Shown: positions 39,624 through 51,095, counted from the stretch's first letter. The stretch is 64,000 bases of DNA from Pachypanchax playfairii (GCA_006937955.1 SSNP01000154.1:197972-261971), one strand, 5' to 3'. The notes: a model not told the origin generated them from the letters alone. Program-made: numbers and translations.

Positions 39624-40956
39624 TATGGAATTAAATTTCAGTCAAAAAGTCTAAGCGTGATTTTCTGCAGCGCGCACGCGTATTTAACCGTGCGCGCGGG
39701 TCTCCGCACGTGTGCGCGGGCGTGCAATCCACAGCACGCGCGTGAATTCACCCCACACGCCCACGTATGATTCATTACACGAGTATTCATGAACCGCGCG
39801 TGTGGATCTCCAAACAGGCGCCTGTACATGAAGCTCTCATACGAGCGTGAAGGCAAACCAGGAGAGGCTGTGCGCGCGAAAGGAAAGTAATTATGACTGT
39901 TTGGAGGAGGAGACTAAGGCCCGGTGTGATCCTCATGTGATTGGTTATTTTATATCAGTCACCGCCCACCGAAAGAACCAGCAGCAGCTTCCTGCTAGTG
40001 GTGGAAGAAGAACCAGACATAGAACCAGCTGCAGCTGCACATTTTTTTAAATCGAAATTTCTGTACAATACAAAGCAACAACAAAACATTATTATAAAAT
40101 CTGGAGCTCAAGCTCCAGTTGCAAGAAGAGGGAGAACCGTCACTCCAGGGTGGATGACAGGACCCTGTGCACGTCCCTTTCCCCAGCCAGAGTGCCTCCA
40201 AACAGGCTAAAGCAACTCTAAAATGAACGGGTCTTCTCTGGAGCTCCAGGGACCGCCCTGGTGGGATTTTTACCCCGTTTGGGCTGCTATCTCCTGGGCA
40301 TGGAGGCTGGATGTTCTCCCCCCTGCTCTGGAGCTCAAGGGACCCATGAAAGCAGGTCTTGTGCGAAAATGTGTTCCCCTGAAATATTCTGTTTCCCCTG
40401 TCTCGGGAGCGCGCACCGCAGCCAGAGGGGCGGAGCCGACAAGCTTCACAGCCCTTCAGATCAGTTTCTCGCTAGACTGAAACTAGACTGATAAAAGGAC
40501 AAGTTTCCCTGTCGAAGTTCTTGCTTTATTAAGTTTCCGTTAAATCAATGAACGAAAACGAAAATTGTTTTGAGTGCTTTTTTTACTCGCCGTGAGAATC
40601 AAGTCTCTCGGTATTCACGTACACTAAACCTGGCGGTTAGACTTGATTAGTCTGAGCTACAACAATGATTAATTTTACTCTGGGATTAAAAATACATTTT
40701 TGAATTTCAATTGAAATGATTATCATCCACCAAACACTATTTTCTATAAATTCTTGTTTGTTTAGGCTGCCATGTTTTTATATTACTTTAGATGGATGAA
40801 CGGACAGACAGTCAAAGTTACAGGGGGGAACAGGATTTCTCAGCACCCTGAAATATTCCGTTCCCCCCTCTTTACTTTTTAATACTTTGACTGACAGAAA
40901 AGGACAGACTTGTCAGTCAAAGAATTAAAAGGTTTTGATTGAAATTTAATTCCATA
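39624..40956. mobile_element. 1.3-kb inverted-repeat element with a 6-bp target duplication
   Basis: Ends TATGGAATTAAATTTCA and its perfect inverted copy (17 bp) lie next to GGTTAT duplications (39618-39623, 40957-40962). Copia coding reads on from one side to the other. Inside there is a CpG-rich left part (GCGCGC words, 39665-39880), an (AGC)-rich stretch and, near 40890-40920, an inner palindrome built from GACTGACA and TGTCAGTC. There is no transposase frame. A 6-bp duplication is unusual; hAT5/6-type and Dada elements are the known options. Confidence 0.7.
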
Positions 40957-40962
40957 GGTTAT

Positions 40963-42706
40963 CCTCAAAAATCTTTGGTGGTCCCTTTTGATGTTCATAC
41001 ATGCTTTGCAACCGTTGTGATAAGTACAAACATTCTTGTGTTGTTGCTGCCAAAGCCATGTACTCAGCTTCACAAGTTGATAAGGCAGTTATCTTTGTTC
41101 TCCATGATACTAATGTACCTTTTTCATTTAGGCTTATACAGTAACCTGTAGTACTCCTCCTATCAGTTACATCTGCAGCCCAATCTGAATCGCTATGAGC
41201 TCGGATTCTTAGATCCTTGTCACTTTTCCTATAGCCTAAGGTTTTGTCTCCTGTTTGCTTCAAGTACCTTAGAATATGTTTTACTGTAGCCCAATGTTCA
41301 ATAGTTGGCTCTTTGAAGTGCTGTGATAGCTTGCGCTCAACAAAACTCAAATCTAGTTGTGTACAAGAGGTCAAGTAAGTGAGGCTACCTATTGCCTCTC
41401 TGTACAGTCTGACATCATTTATTTTTTCTTCATCATCACTATAACCCAACTTGGGTTCACAAGGAGTTGATTTCGGTTTACAATCTTGCATTTGAAACCT
41501 TTGCAGAATCTTTTCCACATATATCTCTTGTGACATTTATACATATTCCTCTGTTTGCTCAAAAACAATACCAAGAAAATGTTTGAGTTTACCCATGTCT
41601 TTCATTTTAAATCTTGCTGTCAACATTTCCTTCACAGTTCTCAAAACACTCTCATCACTGGCTGCAATGATAATATCATCAACCCAAATGACTAGAATCA
41701 CTTTATCTTTTCTTGTTTTTCTTGTGTAAACGCAATGATCTGCGGAACACTGTATGAATTTCTACCTGACTGTTTAAGTCCATAAAATGACTTTTCCAGT
41801 TTGTAAACCAGTTTTTCATCTGTTTTTTCTTTTATTTCATAGCCTTCTGGCTGTTTCATGTAAAATCAGATTTTCCTGGATTGCACACTGCATCAAAACT
41901 CTTATACTTGTCAAGTTAGCAGTTGGGGAAAATGTTTCTTCATAGTCTACCCCAAGACTCTGATTATAATCTTTAGCTACATATCGTTTATATTTTTCTG
42001 ACCCATCATTATTGTTTTTCACTACAAACACCCATCTACCCCCCACTGCTTTCTTTCCCTATGGTAAGCTAGTCAGGGTGAAAGTGTTGTTCTCTCTCAA
42101 AGACTGCATTTCGTCATCCATAGCTGCTTTCCACTCTTTGGAGTTTGGTGACTTTACAGCCTCACTGAATGTTGTAGGAAATTTACACATCAATCTGTAA
42201 CAGTAATCTATGTTAGTTGACACTTGGTCATTAATGTGTTCTCCTGTCACATAGTCCTTTAGATAGTCTGGTCTCCTTTCTCTAGAAGGATACCTCTTGC
42301 CGTTTCCAGTCTCTAGTTTCTGGTCGATTGTCAGTATCTAGTTCCTGTGACCTAACTTCTGACTTTTCTCTGTTTGTCTTTGATCTTCTCTGCACTTATG
42401 TATCCTCATCCTCAAGAGTCATACCAGTCTGTGTCTGTCTTTTTGCCGGACTATTTTTATCGTAGCCAACAGAATTCCCTTTTGTACTTCTAGAATCCAG
42501 CTTACTTTTGTCTTGCTTAAAAGCATAGCACTCCCAACCAAATTTTCGCATTCTGGATAAATTAGGCTTTTTCCCTGTCAGCAAAAAATAAGGTGCCTGT
42601 CCTGTCCGATTGTTAAAGCACCTATTTCTCACAAAAGCTGCTGTTTGAACTGCAGATGTCCATAGTTCTTTCGGTAACGTATTTTCAATAAGCATACATC
42701 TTCCCG
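40963..42706 (-). pseudogene. Copia pol fragment (integrase end, RT, RNase H)
   Basis: Integrase C-terminal part: RCMLIENTLPKELWTSAVQT and GKKPNLSRMRKFGWECYAFK. RT begins GRWVFVVKNNNDGSEKYKRY and DYEETFSPTANLTSIRVLMQ. A deletion removes the segment after LILH, and the catalytic box survives as WVDDIIIAAS. The connection domain reads MQDCKPKSTPCEPKLGYSDD and GSLTYLTSCTQLDLSF. RNase H reads HSDSDWAADVTDRRSTTGYC and STCEAEYMALAATTQEC. Several frame breaks and stops are present, so it is inactive. Confidence 0.88.
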
Positions 42707-42860
42707 GTAACACTTTACTACTGTATAATGGTCACAAAATTTGCTTACCTACTAAGGAACTAGTGAGGAACAAATCATGGACTCATGATTCATTATTGAT
42801 TAGCTAAGCTTCACACTCTCCTTACATCGAATATACTAGGTAATGATTCATGATGATCAC
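42707..42860. repeat. Repeat fragment beginning GGTAACACTTTACT
   Basis: The word CGGTAACACTTTACTACTG is a common start of fish non-autonomous DNA elements. It abuts the cut in the Copia integrase. No second end is seen before the TTAA element that follows. Confidence 0.35.
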
Positions 42861-42864
42861 TTAA

Positions 42865-43954
42865 AGGTGGGATATGAAATATTTTAATAAAAAGCAATAT
42901 TTCTAACAAAATAGTGCTTCCACGGGGTGTTTAGAGGGTTGTAGAATGAAAATACACTATTTCCTTTAAAAATTATATTCAAAGTAAAATATTATGAAAT
43001 ATTAATGTTGACGGGCACAACGTTGGCATTTTGTTTACATCTACCAGCCAATAGCTGGCAGAGCAGCGGGCACCATTTTGGGTTGCCTAATACCGTAAAT
43101 ACTCCAGCACAGTGAGGCTGGTACTGTGGAGTCTGCAGGTCAAGCAGCTGGAAGCACCGGGGACATGTGGTGATTATCTACGTTATTTGCTTGCCATAGA
43201 GGGTTTCCCTCTGGGGTTTCCCATGTGACGAGCAAGTTCTGTGTGGAAACATTTTTATTAGCTGCTAGCTAACACGTAGCTGCCACATGTAGCTAAAGTG
43301 GAGGAGCCTCGACTGGAAGACACACCACGGAGGATTTTATTGATTTTTTGATTTTATTGGATAAGTGAGGCGTGCAGGATGGTGTGTGAGGAGGATAGTG
43401 GATTTTAGGAGGGCACTGCAGGAAGTTTTGGTTTGCTCTAAAAGAGCCACGGGACAACTATGAGCTCTTTGCCACGGACTGAATCGATAATTGAGCTACA
43501 AACAGGTAGGAGCTGCTTTTATCAGAGTCAATGTGTGATCAGCGGGGCTGGAGAGCATGATTAGTGAACTGAACTCATGATATTTTATTGTCCTGTTCGG
43601 ATCGGGGATCGGAGTGGGTTTGGTGAGGAATATTGGTCGACCTCAGCATCGGAGCTCGCGTGGGGTGGTAAACAAACCTGGCACCCAGATGGCTGAAGGC
43701 TTTGTGCTGGGGTATTCTGTTCATATTACATATACCACTGTGATGGCCACATCCATGCCCACACAAATGCCAGCAAATTCAAATAATGAATATTAATGAG
43801 TTACAGCCTGAAGCCTGCCGAATCTTGATGCAGGCAGATTGAAAGGTCTGTAAATCAGTGTTTCCTAATATTTTTAGATATAAAATGTTTCATATTACAG
43901 GTTAATACCTCAGAAATAACCACAAAGTTATGAAATTTGTGTGAAATGGCCTCT
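42865..43954. mobile_element. TTAA-flanked non-autonomous element
   Basis: TTAA lies at 42861-42864 and 43955-43958. The ends AGGTGGGATATGAAAT and, inverted, AGAGGCCATTTCACAC are only loosely similar. The interior contains GCTAGCTAACACGTAGCTGC and similar MITE-like words but no transposase. It is probably Kolobok- or piggyBac-type; the boundaries are less certain than for the 26403 element. Confidence 0.45.
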
Positions 43955-43958
43955 TTAA

Positions 43959-44289
43959 TAAATTAAATCAGAGTTCAATGACGGTCCCTAACAGAGCAGT
44001 GAGTCCAGCGCGAGCTGCCCGTAAAGTCGCTGTCTGCACCGGGTGAATCTGAGCAACAAGCCATGGTTGAAGACACTACTGAATATCTATCCAACTTAAC
44101 ACTAACTTTTTAGATATTTTCTACACTTAATGCACTGGTCTGTTGGACTTGGTTGAACAAAAATAAACAATATTTTGTTGCTTAAGCTTATGTGTATTCA
44201 GTCATGATTCAATGGTATACTAAAAATCCGTTTGAAAAAAATTCTCACTGTTCTCTGGTCAAATATTTATATGCGATTAAAATGCGATT
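43959..44289. other. Unassigned spacer
   Basis: A short CpG-containing stretch near 44005-44045, then AT-rich sequence. I see no gene or paired repeat. Confidence 0.4.
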
Positions 44290-44655
44290 AATTTTGATTA
44301 ATTAATTACAAAGCCTCTAATTAATTAGATTAAAATTTTTAATCGAGTCCCGGCCCTAATTTTTATGTGAACACAGTACACGTATCTATAACCCAATTTA
44401 TCAGGCTTCTATAACATGACTAATAGTAACTCATTGATTAAAAAGAAAATTTCAATAAAACTGTATGGTCAAACACAGTAGATAAGAAAAGTGTATGAAA
44501 AATTAATTCATTAATTGTGAAAAAAATAAATAACCAAACTTGTACAACATGTATATAGCATTTTTAATAAAGTATTTTTACCAACATTCTGTTTAGTTAT
44601 TACTAGGGCCTGGACTCGATTAAAATTTTTTTAAAGATTTTTTATCCCAGTACAA
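44290..44655. repeat. Two outward-facing hAT-type termini
   Basis: At 44338-44358 the sequence ends ATCGAGTCCCGGCCCTAA. At 44604 a new end starts TAGGGCCTGGACTCGATTAA. They are the same terminal repeat in opposite orientation, but they face away from each other with about 246 bp between. No partner for either is visible at the expected distance. Confidence 0.55.
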
Positions 44656-45361
44656 TTCAGAACTGGGACAATTTGAGCAGCATACTCCAGATGAGGATTT
44701 AGACAACATGTATTTCCACTTTGAAGAGCAATGGGAAATTAATTTCTTCAGACGCAGGTGGAACGGTTCACAGAAGGAGGTGGAGCCAGTTCAGTCTCCT
44801 TCTTCCCTTGAAACACCACTAGTCGCATTGGAAGGAGAACGTGAGAAAAGTGTCTCATCAGCTGCTGACTCTGATAGGGAAAAGGCAGATAGAGTTGCCT
44901 CTGTGACTCTAGCATTGCCCGAGTCAAATCCACCACAACAAGACTCCAAACAGGTACCTGCTGAAAATACTGTCCAAGCTTTTCAAAGGGGACAAAAACT
45001 GCAGCAAAGAAAATCTCAGAACCCTCTGCTGTATCCGGAAAATATTAAGCCAAGCAGTGTCCGAAGAGCAACGACAATGACTAGACCTAAAACACCAGTT
45101 GTTTTAAAGCCAGAAAGAAAAGTTCTGGAGAGAAAGAATAAAGAGACTTTACTGCCAAAGGAGAAAAAACCCTGGAACTCTGACACTAAGGTGGAAAAAG
45201 ATACGAGAGAGTACGGAGCTCTGTGGCTTGACAGGGAAAGGCGGAGGCCAAATTTAACTGAATCGAGACCAAAAATAACCACACGACCTGCAAATTGCAT
45301 CCACCAGCTGGCAAATTCACATTACATATTAAGATACCGCTGCAAACTGCCCCAAAAGTGA
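44656..45361 (+). other. Unrecognised 235-codon open frame, possible exon
   Basis: A T-rich tract ending TTTTTTATCCCAG (acceptor-like) precedes an open frame that starts YNSELGQFEQHTPDEDLDNM and runs to a stop at 45359-45361. The sequence is hydrophilic, rich in E, K, R and P, with RPKTPVVLKPERKVLERKNK and DTREYGALWLDRERRRPNL. It has no signal peptide or membrane helix. It lies directly inside a hAT-type terminus, so it may be the second exon of a transposon gene, a captured host exon or a retrocopy. I do not recognise the family. Confidence 0.4.
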
Positions 45362-46767
45362 TAATCTGCCCCTTTCCGTACTGACACGAATCAAAAGGTA
45401 GTCTTTTTATCTCTATCTCCATTTGGGTTTTCTCCGGAGGCTCCGGTTTTTCCCACAGAACAAAAATTATCCATATTCCATATCTTCCAGACCAGACTAG
45501 CACTAGATATGGTGGCAGCTTGTTCGAGTAATTGTATGATTTTATGAGCAGTTGTTGATTTTTTGAGTGTTTCTTGCTCATTTTCTTTTTGTTTGAAGAG
45601 TGTTTGTGTGTGAAAGGTTGTTCTGTTTGTATACTCAAAATTAACCTGACATACAGCACAATGACAGGTACCACTGTTAGTTTGCTAGTTTGATATTTAG
45701 AATATTAACCACTTTCACTTAAACTAAAACAGATACATTGTTTTTGTACAAAATGCAGAAATATGTGCAAAGAAACTAAGTCTAAAAGCCAGAAATTGTT
45801 AAAGTATCAACATGTTTACTGTTTATTGTTACTTAACATTATCATTAACATTTAACTAGTGTTAAATATTGGGTGGTTATTGTGGAAATTGTACTGATTT
45901 CTGACCTGCCTGCGTTTTGCACTGTTTGTGAAATAAATAAATATATAATTTAATTGCAATAATTATCTTTGTTTGTGTAGAGATTTTTAATTAAATTAAA
46001 TATACTGTTTAGTTTTACATGGAGATCAAGGTTTTTTAGTTCTCAAGTGCTGTTTCTCTGTCTGTAAAGCTTTAATATCAGTCATACAAATGAGTGTGTA
46101 TGTAGATCTCTGTGTCTCCATGTGGAATCCATGTGGATTCATTGAATGGAAATGCAAAACCTTTCAAAGGAAAAGCTTATTTGAACATACTGAAAATAGC
46201 TGAAAAAGAAAGACATCACTAATTTACAGAAATAAAGATGTTTTTAAGGTTTACGCTGGAATTTAATAATTATAAACTTACCATATGTTAACTTGTTGGA
46301 GGCTGATCTTCTGTTGAATGTTTCCAGAGACACTTTAGACTTTTATGTGGAGAGACAGACTGGAACTATGATGGAACACTGTCGTCATTCTCTCCTCCTC
46401 TTTTGACCATCCATCAGCTCCCTGCAGGTTGAGCACACTGGTGGTGGTCATTTTTCAACTTGGATCTCAACCATCCAGTGTAGAAATCAGATTTTGGAGT
46501 TGCATCGTTTTTCATTTGGCATAAGTTTTTCGTTGGATGCCCTTCCTGACACAAGAACAACACTGGCTTATGCACCCTGTGGGCTGCAGTCGTGTGTTAA
46601 CACTCAAATGATGTGCTGGCAACAAATAAGCTGCAAATCAGTTTCTTAAATTCAGTTTTAGTATGTTTTAGTTTAGGTTATTGTTTTTCAAGTGTTGTAT
46701 ACCTTAAAAGAAAAAGTACCCCCCCCCCCCCGGATACAGTCTGAGATTTAAAAAATAACATGATAAA
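45362..46767. other. Intergenic with one dispersed-repeat fragment
   Basis: Mostly AT-rich, with AATAAA signals near 45935. At 46430-46620 the words GGATGCCCTTCCTGACAC match, from memory, a common fish repeat tail. A C run is present at 46719. I see no gene. Confidence 0.4.
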
Positions 46768-47457
46768 TGTCACGGACTCAGTGATCTTGTTGACCCACAT
46801 TGCAGGACTCAGACACAGACAGCAGCTCAGGTGCAAAAGTGAAAGGTTTATTTACAATACTTTATATACAGTGGTGAAATGTGCTCGGTGATCAGGTGCG
46901 CCAGGGAGAGTCTCAGAACTGCAAGGGAGAGGAGAGTTAGTTCAGGTGCCATGGGGAATGAGCTGGAGATATTGCAGGGAGAGGATATGAATGACTCGCA
47001 GGAGATATGATGATGGTGTTGCTCGAAGGGAGGGCAGGTCTAGTGCGGTGCTGTGCAGGGAGGTGGTGAGTCCAGTGAGGACGCCGGAGGGAGACAGACA
47101 GGACTCAAGGCGATCAGACGCTGGACGCGGAAGAACACAAGGAGCAGGGTGACCAATCCTGGGAAGAACAGGGTTAGGTGCACACAAAGAAATCACAAAA
47201 ACATTTTCTCAAAAATGTTTCTTAAAAAGCACAAGGAATTTAGTCACTAGGATGGCACACGGGAGCTACCATTAAGGTCAACAACCAGGCGCTGACTGAA
47301 GGTCTGCCTCTGGCTTAAGTAGCACCCTGCTCCTCATCAGCGCTGATCGCCGGCAGGTGTAGGTAACCTGCCTCACTCTCCAGCGCTGCTTCCTCACTGA
47401 AAGGAGATGACTCACCCGACACAGAAAACATAGCAAACACAAACACTGGACCTGACA
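46768..47457 (-). repeat. 3' LTR of the Gypsy element
   Basis: On the minus strand it starts TGTCAGGTCCAGTG and ends GTCCGTGACA. It is preceded by a purine tract AAGGAGGGGG. It is similar over its length to the solo LTR at 62707-63412, with many small differences. Confidence 0.88.
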
Positions 47458-48071
47458 TTACCCCCTCCTTAATGACCGCCACCTGGCGGTAAGGCACGAG
47501 AAGCCTCAAAATCCCTTATCAACTGAGGGTCTTTAATAAAGGAGGCCGGCACCCAAGATCTATCCTCGAGTCTGAGGAACTGCCGGCCTCTACCGCGTCT
47601 ACGGAAGTCGAGCAGGCGGTCGACGGTGTAGACCAACTGTCCATCCACAACTCGGGCGGGAGGGGGGGGGAATGGATGGAGGACACAAGGGGCTCGAAAT
47701 AACAGGCTTGACTAGGGACACATGGAACACAGGGTGGACCCGCATGGAAGCAGGCAGACGGAGCTTGACAGTGGAGGGACCAGGAACAGAAAGGATTTCA
47801 AAGGGACCAATGAAACGGGGAGCCAGTTTTTTATGGGTGTTTTTGAGCTGAATGTCATGGGTGGAGAGCCATACCTTTTGCCCAACGGTGTAGTGGGCGC
47901 AGGGAGACGTCGCCGGTTGGCCACCTTGCAGTTTTGTTCCTTCGTGCGCTCCAACACGGCAACAGTCTGCGCCCAGGTGCGCCTACACCGCTGGATGGGG
48001 GCGTTAACAGAGGGATAGCAGGTGGTAAGTTCTCGGAGGGTAACAGGGGAGGTTGGTAACCTAGGGAGTGG
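47458..48071 (-). pseudogene. Gypsy integrase C-terminal region and tail
   Basis: On the minus strand the reading frame encodes LGYQPPL, then NCKVANRRRLPAP, and a KLAPRFIGPFEILSV segment (the GPY/F-like module). A chromodomain-like tail follows (VVDGQLVYTVDRLLDFRRRG; FLRLEDRSWVPASFIKD), ending just before the purine tract. Frame changes are present. It is the downstream continuation of the integrase at 49298-49881, now separated by inserted sequence. Confidence 0.75.
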
Positions 48072-48806
48072 AATGGGAGTGACTGGCGGACTAAGGAGGC
48101 GTGGCATTCTGTGCTGTGACTGACATGTCACTCTGACTGACACGAATGCGCCAGAGATGGACAGGTGAAATGGGGGAATATTTGGATGAGACAAGCAGCT
48201 CTGCAGTCTCATTTATAAAACATTGTGTAGAATCCCGACTAAAAGTGTATGTACGACCAAAACAAAAAGTTTGCGTACGCCAAAAAAATTTCCAATTTAC
48301 AAAACCATGCGTATGCACAGTTGTAAGCAATTTCCCGTTTATGAATCACACTCTACCTGAAAGTTTGCACACGTGAATTTGACTAATGTCCCGCCCTGAA
48401 CACGCCCAAACCAGGCCATATAAGGTCAATGCAAAGCAGGACATGAATATTGATGAATATGAGGAACACGGGGAATATGGCGAGTAAACAAAAAAAAACA
48501 AGAAGATAAACTTCACAGAGACGGAAACTGAAGTGTTATTTGGTGGAAACAGCAGCGGTGTCACAAATAAAAGAAAAAACTACGAGTGGCAGCGTCTGCA
48601 GTTCAGACTGTCAGTGCAGCTGACAGGATGGTGTACGGTCTTGTGTCAGAGAAGGAGGGCGACACCGACCTGACAGAAACAACAAATAAAGCGGTATTAA
48701 GCACCTTTTATAATACGTGGCTACGTTAACAAATTTTAGCATGTTTTAAGGAGACAGACTAATATGCTGAGTCTTTTCAGCATTTGCACATTTGGTAGAA
48801 GGCGAG
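48072..48806. repeat. 735-bp block duplicated from the element's own flank, copy 1
   Basis: Reads the same as 51204-51938 with no indels that I could find. It starts at an AATGGGAGT word shared with the Gypsy sequence and ends at the n gap. It contains the left end and part of the Myb-like gene of a Harbinger element. A misjoin or a real rearrangement could explain it. Confidence 0.9.
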
Positions 48807-48816
48807 NNNNNNNNNN
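48807..48816. other. Assembly gap (ten n)
   Basis: Ten consecutive n, with the duplicated flank block on the left and the 3' half of a Tc1 element on the right. Confidence 0.98.
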
Positions 48817-49295
48817 AAAGGAGTGGCTTCGTAAGAAGCATTTCAAGGTCCTGGAGTGGCCTAGCCAGTCTCCAGATCTCAACCCCATAGAAAATCTCTG
48901 GAGGGAGTTGAAAGTCCGTGTTGCCCAGCGTCAGCCCCAAAACATCACTGCTCTAGAGGAGATCTGCATGGAGGAATGGGCCAAAATACCAGCAACAGTG
49001 TGTGAAAACCTTGTGAAGACTTACAGAAAACGTTTGACCTCTGTCATTGCCAACAAAGGCTATATAACAAAGTATTGAGATTAACTTTTGTTATTGACCA
49101 AATACTTATTTTCCACCATAATTTGCAAATAAATTCTTTAAAAATCAGACAATGTGATTTTCTGGATTTTTTTTTCCTCATTTTGTCTCTCATAGTTGAG
49201 GTATACCTATGATGAAAATTACAGGCCTCTCTGATCTTTTTAAGTGGGAGAACTTACACAATTGGTGGCTGACTAAATACTTTTTTGCCCCACTG
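48817..49295 (+). mobile_element. Tc1 transposon, 3' part only
   Basis: It begins at the gap within the transposase gene and ends with the Tc1 terminal repeat next to TA (49296-49297). It is inserted in the Gypsy integrase frame at AACATA. The sequence is nearly identical to 17757-18231; I see one substitution near 49257 and a one-base difference in a T run. Confidence 0.9.
48818..49078 (+). pseudogene. Tc1 transposase C-terminal fragment
   Basis: The last 86 codons of the transposase (KEWLRKKHFKVLEWPSQSPD, then LNPIENLW with the third catalytic residue) to the stop at 49078. It is identical in sequence to the end of the 340-residue protein encoded at 16993-18015. The rest is hidden by the gap. 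Confidence 0.9.
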
Positions 49296-49297
49296 TA

Positions 49298-51092
49298 TGT
49301 TAGTTGCAGAGGAGACATGTGCATTATGGGCATACTCCACCCAGGGGAGATGGTCGCTCCAGGTGGAGGGGTCGTTCGAGCACACGCAGCGCAGGGCGGC
49401 CTCCAGCTCCTGATTCATCCGCTCAGTTTGACCATTAGTTTGTGGATGAAAGCCGGAGCTGAGGACCACCCGAGCGCTGCGAAGAACTCCCTCCAGACCT
49501 GGGCAATGAACTGAGGCCCACGGTCCGACAGGACCTCCAGGGGCAGCCCATGAAGCCGGAACACATGTTTGACTAGGAGCCGTGCTGTCTCAAGGGCTGA
49601 TGGCAGTCTCTTCAGAGGAATTAAGTGGCAGGCTTTAGAAAAATGGTCAACAACAGTTAAAATCACAGAAAACCCTTTACTGACCGGCAGCCCTGTGATG
49701 AAGTCCAGAGCAACGTGGGACCAGGGTCTGCCTGGGGTCTCGTGGGGTTGGAGCAGCCCGTGGGGATGATGTTTGGAGGTCTTATACCACATACCTGACA
49801 GGCTTGAACGTACTCCTTTATGTCTTTATACATCGAAGGCCACCAGAAAGACCGCCGTATTAGTCCCACCATTCTCCCCACTCCTGGATGTCCTGAAAAC
49901 CGGGAAGTGTGAGCCCAGTGGAGAAGGCGGGAACGTACTGTTTGAGGGACATACCTGCGGTTCGGAGGTTGGGTGGCAGGTCTGGGGTCAGTCAGTTGTG
50001 CGCGTCTAATTGCCTCTTCGATGTCCCACGTGACTGCTCCGACAACACAGGCTCGGGGAACAATGGTGCGTGTCTCGGGGGAATCATCAACGGAGAACTG
50101 GCGTGAGGTTTGATCTTTTTAGCACCGGGTCTGTAAGAAATGACAAAATTAAAATGGGAAAAGAAAAGTGACCATCTGGACTGTCGAGGGTTGAGCTGTT
50201 TTGCCTCCTGGAGATGGGCCAGGTTCTTGTGGTCGGTCCAGACCACCACGGTATCTGCTGCACCCTCCAGCCAGTGCCTCCACTCCTCCAACGCCAGCTT
50301 GTTGGCCAGAAGCTCTCGGTCTCCTATGTTGTAGCCCCTTTCGGCTGGAGACAGGCGACCAGAGAAAAAGGCGCAGGGGTGAAGTCTTTGGTCGTGCTGT
50401 CCCACCTGGGACAGCACAGCGCCCACGCCTGAATCCGAGGCATCCACCTCCATGGTGAACTGCCTGGAGGGGTCTGGCTGAATGAGGATGGGGGCCCTGC
50501 TGAACTTTTCCTTCAGGTTCTGGAATGCATGGTTAGCCTCGGGAGTCCAGATGAAGGGTTGCTTGGTGGAGGTGAGAGAGGTTAGAGTAGCAGCAGTCTG
50601 ACTATAATTCCGGATGAACTTTCTATAAAAATTAGCAAAACCTAAGAAACTCTGGAGTTGTTTGCATGTAGATGGGATAGGTCAGTTCACAACGGCCTGT
50701 ACCTTTACAGGACCCGGTTTGACATGTCCGTCTTCAAAGATAAACCCTAGGAACCCCACAGAGGAGACATGAAACTCACACTTTTCTGCCCTAATGAACA
50801 GACGGTTCTCCAGTAGGCGTTGTAGCACCTGACGGACATGGACCTTGTGTTCTGCCTCGGAAGAAGAAAAAATCAAAATGTCATCAAGATACACAAACAC
50901 GAAGGAGTTCAAAAAGTCTCTTAACACATCATTAATGAGGGCTTGGAAAACAGCGGGGGCATTGGTGAGCCCAAAAGGCATCACCAGGTACTCAAAGTGG
51001 CCCAAAGGTGTTTTAAAAGCTGTCTTCCACTCATCTCCCTCTCTTCTACGGACCAGATGGTAGGCATTACGAAGGTCCAGCTCGGTGAATAT
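49298..51092 (-). pseudogene. Gypsy RT, RNase H and integrase core
   Basis: On the minus strand RT begins within FTELDLRNAYHLVRRREGDE and continues GHFEYLVMPFGLTNAPAVFQ to the active site FVYLDDILIFSSS. RNase H reads MEVDASDSGVGAVLSQ and VVVWTDHKNLAHLQEAKQLN. Integrase has the zinc module (QACQVCG), VALDFITGLPVS and VLTVVDHFSKACHLIPL with the first D, LSDRGPQFIAQVW with the second, and HPQTNGQTERMNQELEAAL with E. Two or more frame changes (about 49770 and 49460) and the deletion before RT make it inactive. Confidence 0.9.
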
Positions 51093-51095
51093 CTC

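Larger units (their letters stand above)
37560..42706 (-). mobile_element. Ty1/Copia remnant split by two nested insertions
   Basis: The minus strand holds, in order, the integrase C-terminal region (from 42706), RT and RNase H, with the RNase H tail in two pieces at 39508-39617 and 37560-37657. The two gaps are insertions at 39624-40956 and 37668-39497, each with a target duplication, and the Copia coding sequence reads on across both. The 5' part is cut at 42706. The 3' LTR is not defined; a G-rich run near 37505 may be its purine tract. Confidence 0.85.

Noticed and set aside
40223..40491. Overlapping 76-85 codon frames in the 6-bp-duplication element
   Set aside because: Repetitive GGAGCTC-containing DNA gives chance open frames; no conserved motif is seen.
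47712..48212. 166-codon minus-strand frame as a separate gene
   Set aside because: It is an out-of-frame reading of the Gypsy integrase tail that runs into the duplicated flank block.
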